A stretch of DNA of 64,000 nucleotides. Origin: Treponema sp. GTDB lineage: Bacteria; Spirochaetota; Spirochaetia; Treponematales; Treponemataceae. Positions 61,165 through 64,000 of this stretch are shown piece after piece. The notes under the pieces are model-generated. The model did no database searches. It had not been told where the DNA came from and worked only from the letters and a program-made list of their open reading frames with translations. The position numbers were made by a program, and so were the translations under genes. The stretch is from contig JAHAZA010000097.1 in assembly GCA_018385415.1 (NCBI GenBank), positions 1-64,000 of the forward strand. Direction: 5' to 3'. How positions within the stretch are numbered: position 1 is the first letter of the stretch; each line of letters begins with the position of its first letter.

Positions 61165-63858
61165 TTAGCGAGCAACTTCAATTTTTACTACTTTGTAGCT
61201 GTATTCTGTGTCATTAACGGTAAAGTCAAATTCTTCACCAGCTTTGTGGTCAAGAAGTGCATTACCAAATGGAGACATGTAAGAAATAACGTTGTTGTCT
61301 GAATCTGATTCCCATGGTCCAAAGATTGAATAAACTTCTTCTTTTTCTGTCTTTTTGTTGAACAATGTTACAGTTGTTGAGAAAGAAATGATAGAAGATG
61401 TTGCTGTTGTTGGATCGAAGATAACAGCGCGGTTCAATTCTTCCTGAAGCTTCTGGAGCTTTTTGTTGAGGAACTGCTGTTTTTCTCTCGCTGCGTGATA
61501 CTCTGCGTTTTCTTTCAAGTCGCCTTTTTCGCGAGCTTCCTGAACTTCGATTGCAACAGCAGGAAGCTGGTTTTTCTGAATGTCTTCTTCAAGAGCTTTC
61601 TTTTCTTCAAGTTTAGCAGCTGTAACAAGCATTCCCTTTGGAGCTGTTGCTTTGCTTTCTTCTGTAGTATGGAATTTGAAGTCTGGGTATTTATCAAGAA
61701 TCTTTGAACGAAGTCCAGCTTTCAAGTTTGGTTCCATATCTGGAATATCATCTACAAGAGTATACATCTTTGTAACTGTTTCTTCGTTGTTAGCAAACAT
61801 GTATGTTGCAAGTGTGTCATTCTTAAAGAGCAGCTGTGTTGCAGCTTTATTGATTTTTTTATTTTCTGTTGTATTAACACTGTAATTGATTTCGCGGTAT
61901 GTCAAATCAATTACAGCAAGAAGTGTAATGAGCTGCTTTTCATATGTTACACCGCAGTTTTTAAACCAGTCTTTGTCCTGACATTTTTCGAAGAAGTAAA
62001 GAATTGCTTCACGGTAATCTTTAACATCGTCGAATGCTTTTTTTGCGAGAGCTTTAAGTTTGTCTTCATGACCTTTTTCAAGGAGTGTTGTAAGCATTTT
62101 TTCCTGAAGAACAGTAGGGAAGAGTCTGATATATTCGTCTGCCCAGTTAGGAAGAAGTCTGATGTTAGCAAGGAAGTCTTCCTTAAGAGATGTGTTCTTT
62201 GTATCTTTGAGTGCATCATACATTACCCGTGGATCATCGATATCATCATAGATTTGTGCAAATGTGTATTTACATGTATAAGAATGCTGTGGAAGAACTT
62301 TTCCAATGTACTGAACAACAAGGTAAGAAGCAAGAACCTGATCTGTAACCTTTGTGATTGTCTTAATGAAGCCAATGAAGTAGTTGTACATATCAGCGAA
62401 CAATTCACTTTCTTTATCTGTTTCGTCATTGTTTACAAATTTCATGATGATATCAATGCGGTTGAAGAATTGCTTCTGAGCTTTAAATTCGTTGGCAAAC
62501 TTTTCTTCTTTGCTGATTTCGTGATCACGAACCATGTATTCGTTGATATCGTTAGGATTTACACCGAATGTAGCATCTGATTCAAGGACTTTCTTTGCTT
62601 TTGAATTCCAGCTTGTCCATTCACCTGTTGAAAGAATTGCAGGAACAAGTTCTGCCTTAATGCGTTTGAAGTTACATTTGTTTCCGAATGATTTGATGAT
62701 AATCTTGAGGGTATCAACAATATTTTCTTTTACGAAAGCTGATAATTCTTCTTTAGATTTTGTTGCTTTTAATACCCAGATGTGGTCTTTAGCTAATGGT
62801 GTAAGGGCACTGATTGCCATTTTAAGAGACATTTCATGAACACCATTTTTCTTGCCGAAGTTAATGGTAAGATTATCACTTTCAACCCTGCGGATAATAC
62901 CAACACCCCAGCTTCTGTGGAATACAAAGTTTTTAGCATCGAAAGCGATATGTTTTTCAAAGTCATTGATTGCTTCAAATACATTGCGGAAACTCTGTGT
63001 AAGGTCTGATGAACGAATGTAGTCTTCAAGGTGACTGTGTTCTTTGTATTTTCCACGGTAACATTCAACAATTTCTCTTCTTGCCCATGGATCTTTAGGA
63101 TCGATTGAAAGGATGAGCTTAAGAATGTCAATTGCAATGTCCCAGTGAGAATTATCTTTATACCAGTTGTAAAGTTCCTGCATTAAAAGAGCAGATTTGT
63201 CTTCACTGATAGATTTTGCAACTTTACGCTGAACGAGAAGGAAGAAATCGATTTCTTCTGGAATTGTAGCAACAAGCTTTGTCCACAATTCTTTTACAGG
63301 ACCGATATTCTTTAATGCAATATAGCGCAGAAGAGCTTTTTTGTAATAGTCAGTAGCATTGTCAGAACCAATCTGTTCATAATGTTCTGCAAGTGCTTTT
63401 GCAAGTTCAGCTTCTTCAAAATCCAGCTTTACGATTTTTTCATACAATTCCCATACTTTTTCGTTGTTTTCTTCGCGGTAAGCTTTAGCAAGAGTTCTTA
63501 ATGCGAATTTATTATTTTCGTCTTCTTCGAGAACTGTTTCACACAAATAAACTACGATAGGTTCTTTGTGAGCTTTCTGGAAGATGTCTACCAATGTAAC
63601 AAGGCTTGAATTATCAAGTGCTCCATCTCTTACAGAGAGAATGCCTGAGATATACAAAGCAATAATACTGTCTTTAGAATGTGTCAAATGTTCATCACAG
63701 ATAGCTTTGATTTCTGCAACGCAGTTTTCTTCTCTGGCTTTTTCGATAAGAGTTGTAAGCTCAGTTAAATTGTTTTTAGTATAATTACTAATTGTTGCAC
63801 GAGTCCATGTCTCTTCTTTGAGCATTTCCTGTACTTTTGATTCAAGTTCTTTAGACAT
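61165..63858 (-). CDS. greA: GreA transcript-cleavage factor with long N-terminal helical extension
   Basis: 897 residues. Residues of about 1-250 are helical, TPR-like repeats (for example TLAKAYREENNEKVWELYEK); about 270-360 contain a globular GVGIIRRVESDNLTINFGKKNG motif; about 360-735 are further helical repeats. Residues of about 740-897 are the GreA coiled coil (EAREKGDLKENAEYHAAREK, with the Asp-Leu-Lys-Glu-Asn-Ala-Glu-Tyr tip that reaches the RNAP active site) and the FKBP-like C-terminus. GreA alone is about 158 residues. The long form is known in spirochaetes and may link backtracking rescue to another partner. AAGGAG ribosome-binding site; last gene is followed by an IS-derived terminator. 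Confidence 0.9.
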   Translation of the reverse strand: MSKELESKVQEMLKEETWTRATISNYTKNNLTELTTLIEKAREENCVAEIKAICDEHLTHSKDSIIALYISGILSVRDGALDNSSLVTLVDIFQKAHKEPIVVYLCETVLEEDENNKFALRTLAKAYREENNEKVWELYEKIVKLDFEEAELAKALAEHYEQIGSDNATDYYKKALLRYIALKNIGPVKELWTKLVATIPEEIDFFLLVQRKVAKSISEDKSALLMQELYNWYKDNSHWDIAIDILKLILSIDPKDPWARREIVECYRGKYKEHSHLEDYIRSSDLTQSFRNVFEAINDFEKHIAFDAKNFVFHRSWGVGIIRRVESDNLTINFGKKNGVHEMSLKMAISALTPLAKDHIWVLKATKSKEELSAFVKENIVDTLKIIIKSFGNKCNFKRIKAELVPAILSTGEWTSWNSKAKKVLESDATFGVNPNDINEYMVRDHEISKEEKFANEFKAQKQFFNRIDIIMKFVNNDETDKESELFADMYNYFIGFIKTITKVTDQVLASYLVVQYIGKVLPQHSYTCKYTFAQIYDDIDDPRVMYDALKDTKNTSLKEDFLANIRLLPNWADEYIRLFPTVLQEKMLTTLLEKGHEDKLKALAKKAFDDVKDYREAILYFFEKCQDKDWFKNCGVTYEKQLITLLAVIDLTYREINYSVNTTENKKINKAATQLLFKNDTLATYMFANNEETVTKMYTLVDDIPDMEPNLKAGLRSKILDKYPDFKFHTTEESKATAPKGMLVTAAKLEEKKALEEDIQKNQLPAVAIEVQEAREKGDLKENAEYHAAREKQQFLNKKLQKLQEELNRAVIFDPTTATSSIISFSTTVTLFNKKTEKEEVYSIFGPWESDSDNNVISYMSPFGNALLDHKAGEEFDFTVNDTEYSYKVVKIEVAR

Positions 63859-63902
63859 AGGGGTATATCTCCTTAAAAAATAATAAACTCACTCATGTTC
63901 TG

Positions 63903-64000
63903 TTATTTTGAATATGCTTCATATATAACAGGATCCAGTATTTTCAATCGTGTAAGAATCTCACCGATTTTATAATTATCTTCTGGATTCATTGTGTAAT
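63903..64000 (-). CDS. 3' end of an unidentified gene (partial)
   Basis: The - strand has an open frame from the window edge to TAA at 63903-63905, with the last visible residues MNPEDNYKIGEILTRLKI then LDPVIYEAYSK. An ATG lies inside the visible part, so a short intact gene cannot be excluded. The gene precedes greA by 44 bp on the same strand and may be in its operon. I do not recognise it. Confidence 0.45.
   Translation of the reverse strand, partial: YTMNPEDNYKIGEILTRLKILDPVIYEAYSK

Overview
The window is AT-rich chromosomal DNA from a spirochaete, almost certainly a Treponema-like member of the Treponemataceae. The evidence is a very long SpiroCoCo-type coiled-coil protein, a class I lysyl-tRNA synthetase, a roughly 900-residue GreA with a large N-terminal extension, a fused IspDF, FlgN/FliS flagellar chaperones, lipoproteins with spirochaetal lipoboxes, and Lpt/Lol genes. 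The strain is probably a host-associated anaerobe: it has a Na+-translocating decarboxylase and a 2-hydroxyacyl-CoA dehydratase activase-type protein. Species cannot be fixed from sequence alone. I found no rRNA, tRNA or CRISPR array.

Layout: 1-10.1 kb (+) holds the giant activase, a secreted protein, a HAD phosphatase and the SpiroCoCo protein. 10.1-12.1 kb (-) holds carD-ispDF, divergent from a DEAD-box helicase (12.15-14.1 kb). 14.2-23.8 kb (-) holds an NFACT protein, a cNMP/HATPase sensor, ilvB, adk, a rarA-methyltransferase-like fusion, a lipoprotein and an outer-membrane barrel. 23.9-27.7 kb (+) holds folD, miaB, a LapA-like protein and a SPOR protein; an AI-2E exporter-family gene follows on (-). 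28.9-32.5 kb (+) holds a fused lptC/lptA-like gene, lptB and rny, then a 540-bp GC-rich repeat and palindrome region. 33.1-35.8 kb (-) holds class I lysS, flgN and fliS. 36-44.8 kb (+) holds ftsH, lolA, rodZ, rimO, a UvrD/PcrA helicase and a group-2 sigma factor. 44.8-52.3 kb (-) holds recG, yggT, dnaE and an XRE/PIN toxin-antitoxin pair. 52.4-54.7 kb holds gene debris and thrS. 54.8-56.7 kb (-) holds two envelope proteins. 57-60.8 kb (+) is the oadGAB operon. 60.85-61.13 kb is an IS3-family remnant, and 61.2-63.9 kb (-) is the GreA fusion.

Most genes are housekeeping. The most notable signals are regulatory. (i) A textbook sigma54 (-24/-12) promoter lies ahead of the group-2 sigma70-family gene, with an upstream dyad. 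(ii) At least seven genes have a -10 hexamer only 6-9 nt before the start codon, implying leaderless or near-leaderless mRNAs. (iii) carD and the DEAD-box helicase appear to share one palindromic -35 hexamer in opposite orientations. (iv) Palindromes related to the IS3/IS150-type ends occur at several gene ends, apparently as transcription terminators. Protein-level oddities include RarA fused to a methyltransferase-like domain, OadA with two tandem biotinyl domains, an LptC-LptA fusion, a CarD with an extreme Asp/Glu tail, and a receiver-like/HATPase/cNMP protein.

All calls come from reading motifs, lengths and spacing in the sequence. No database search or structure prediction was run.
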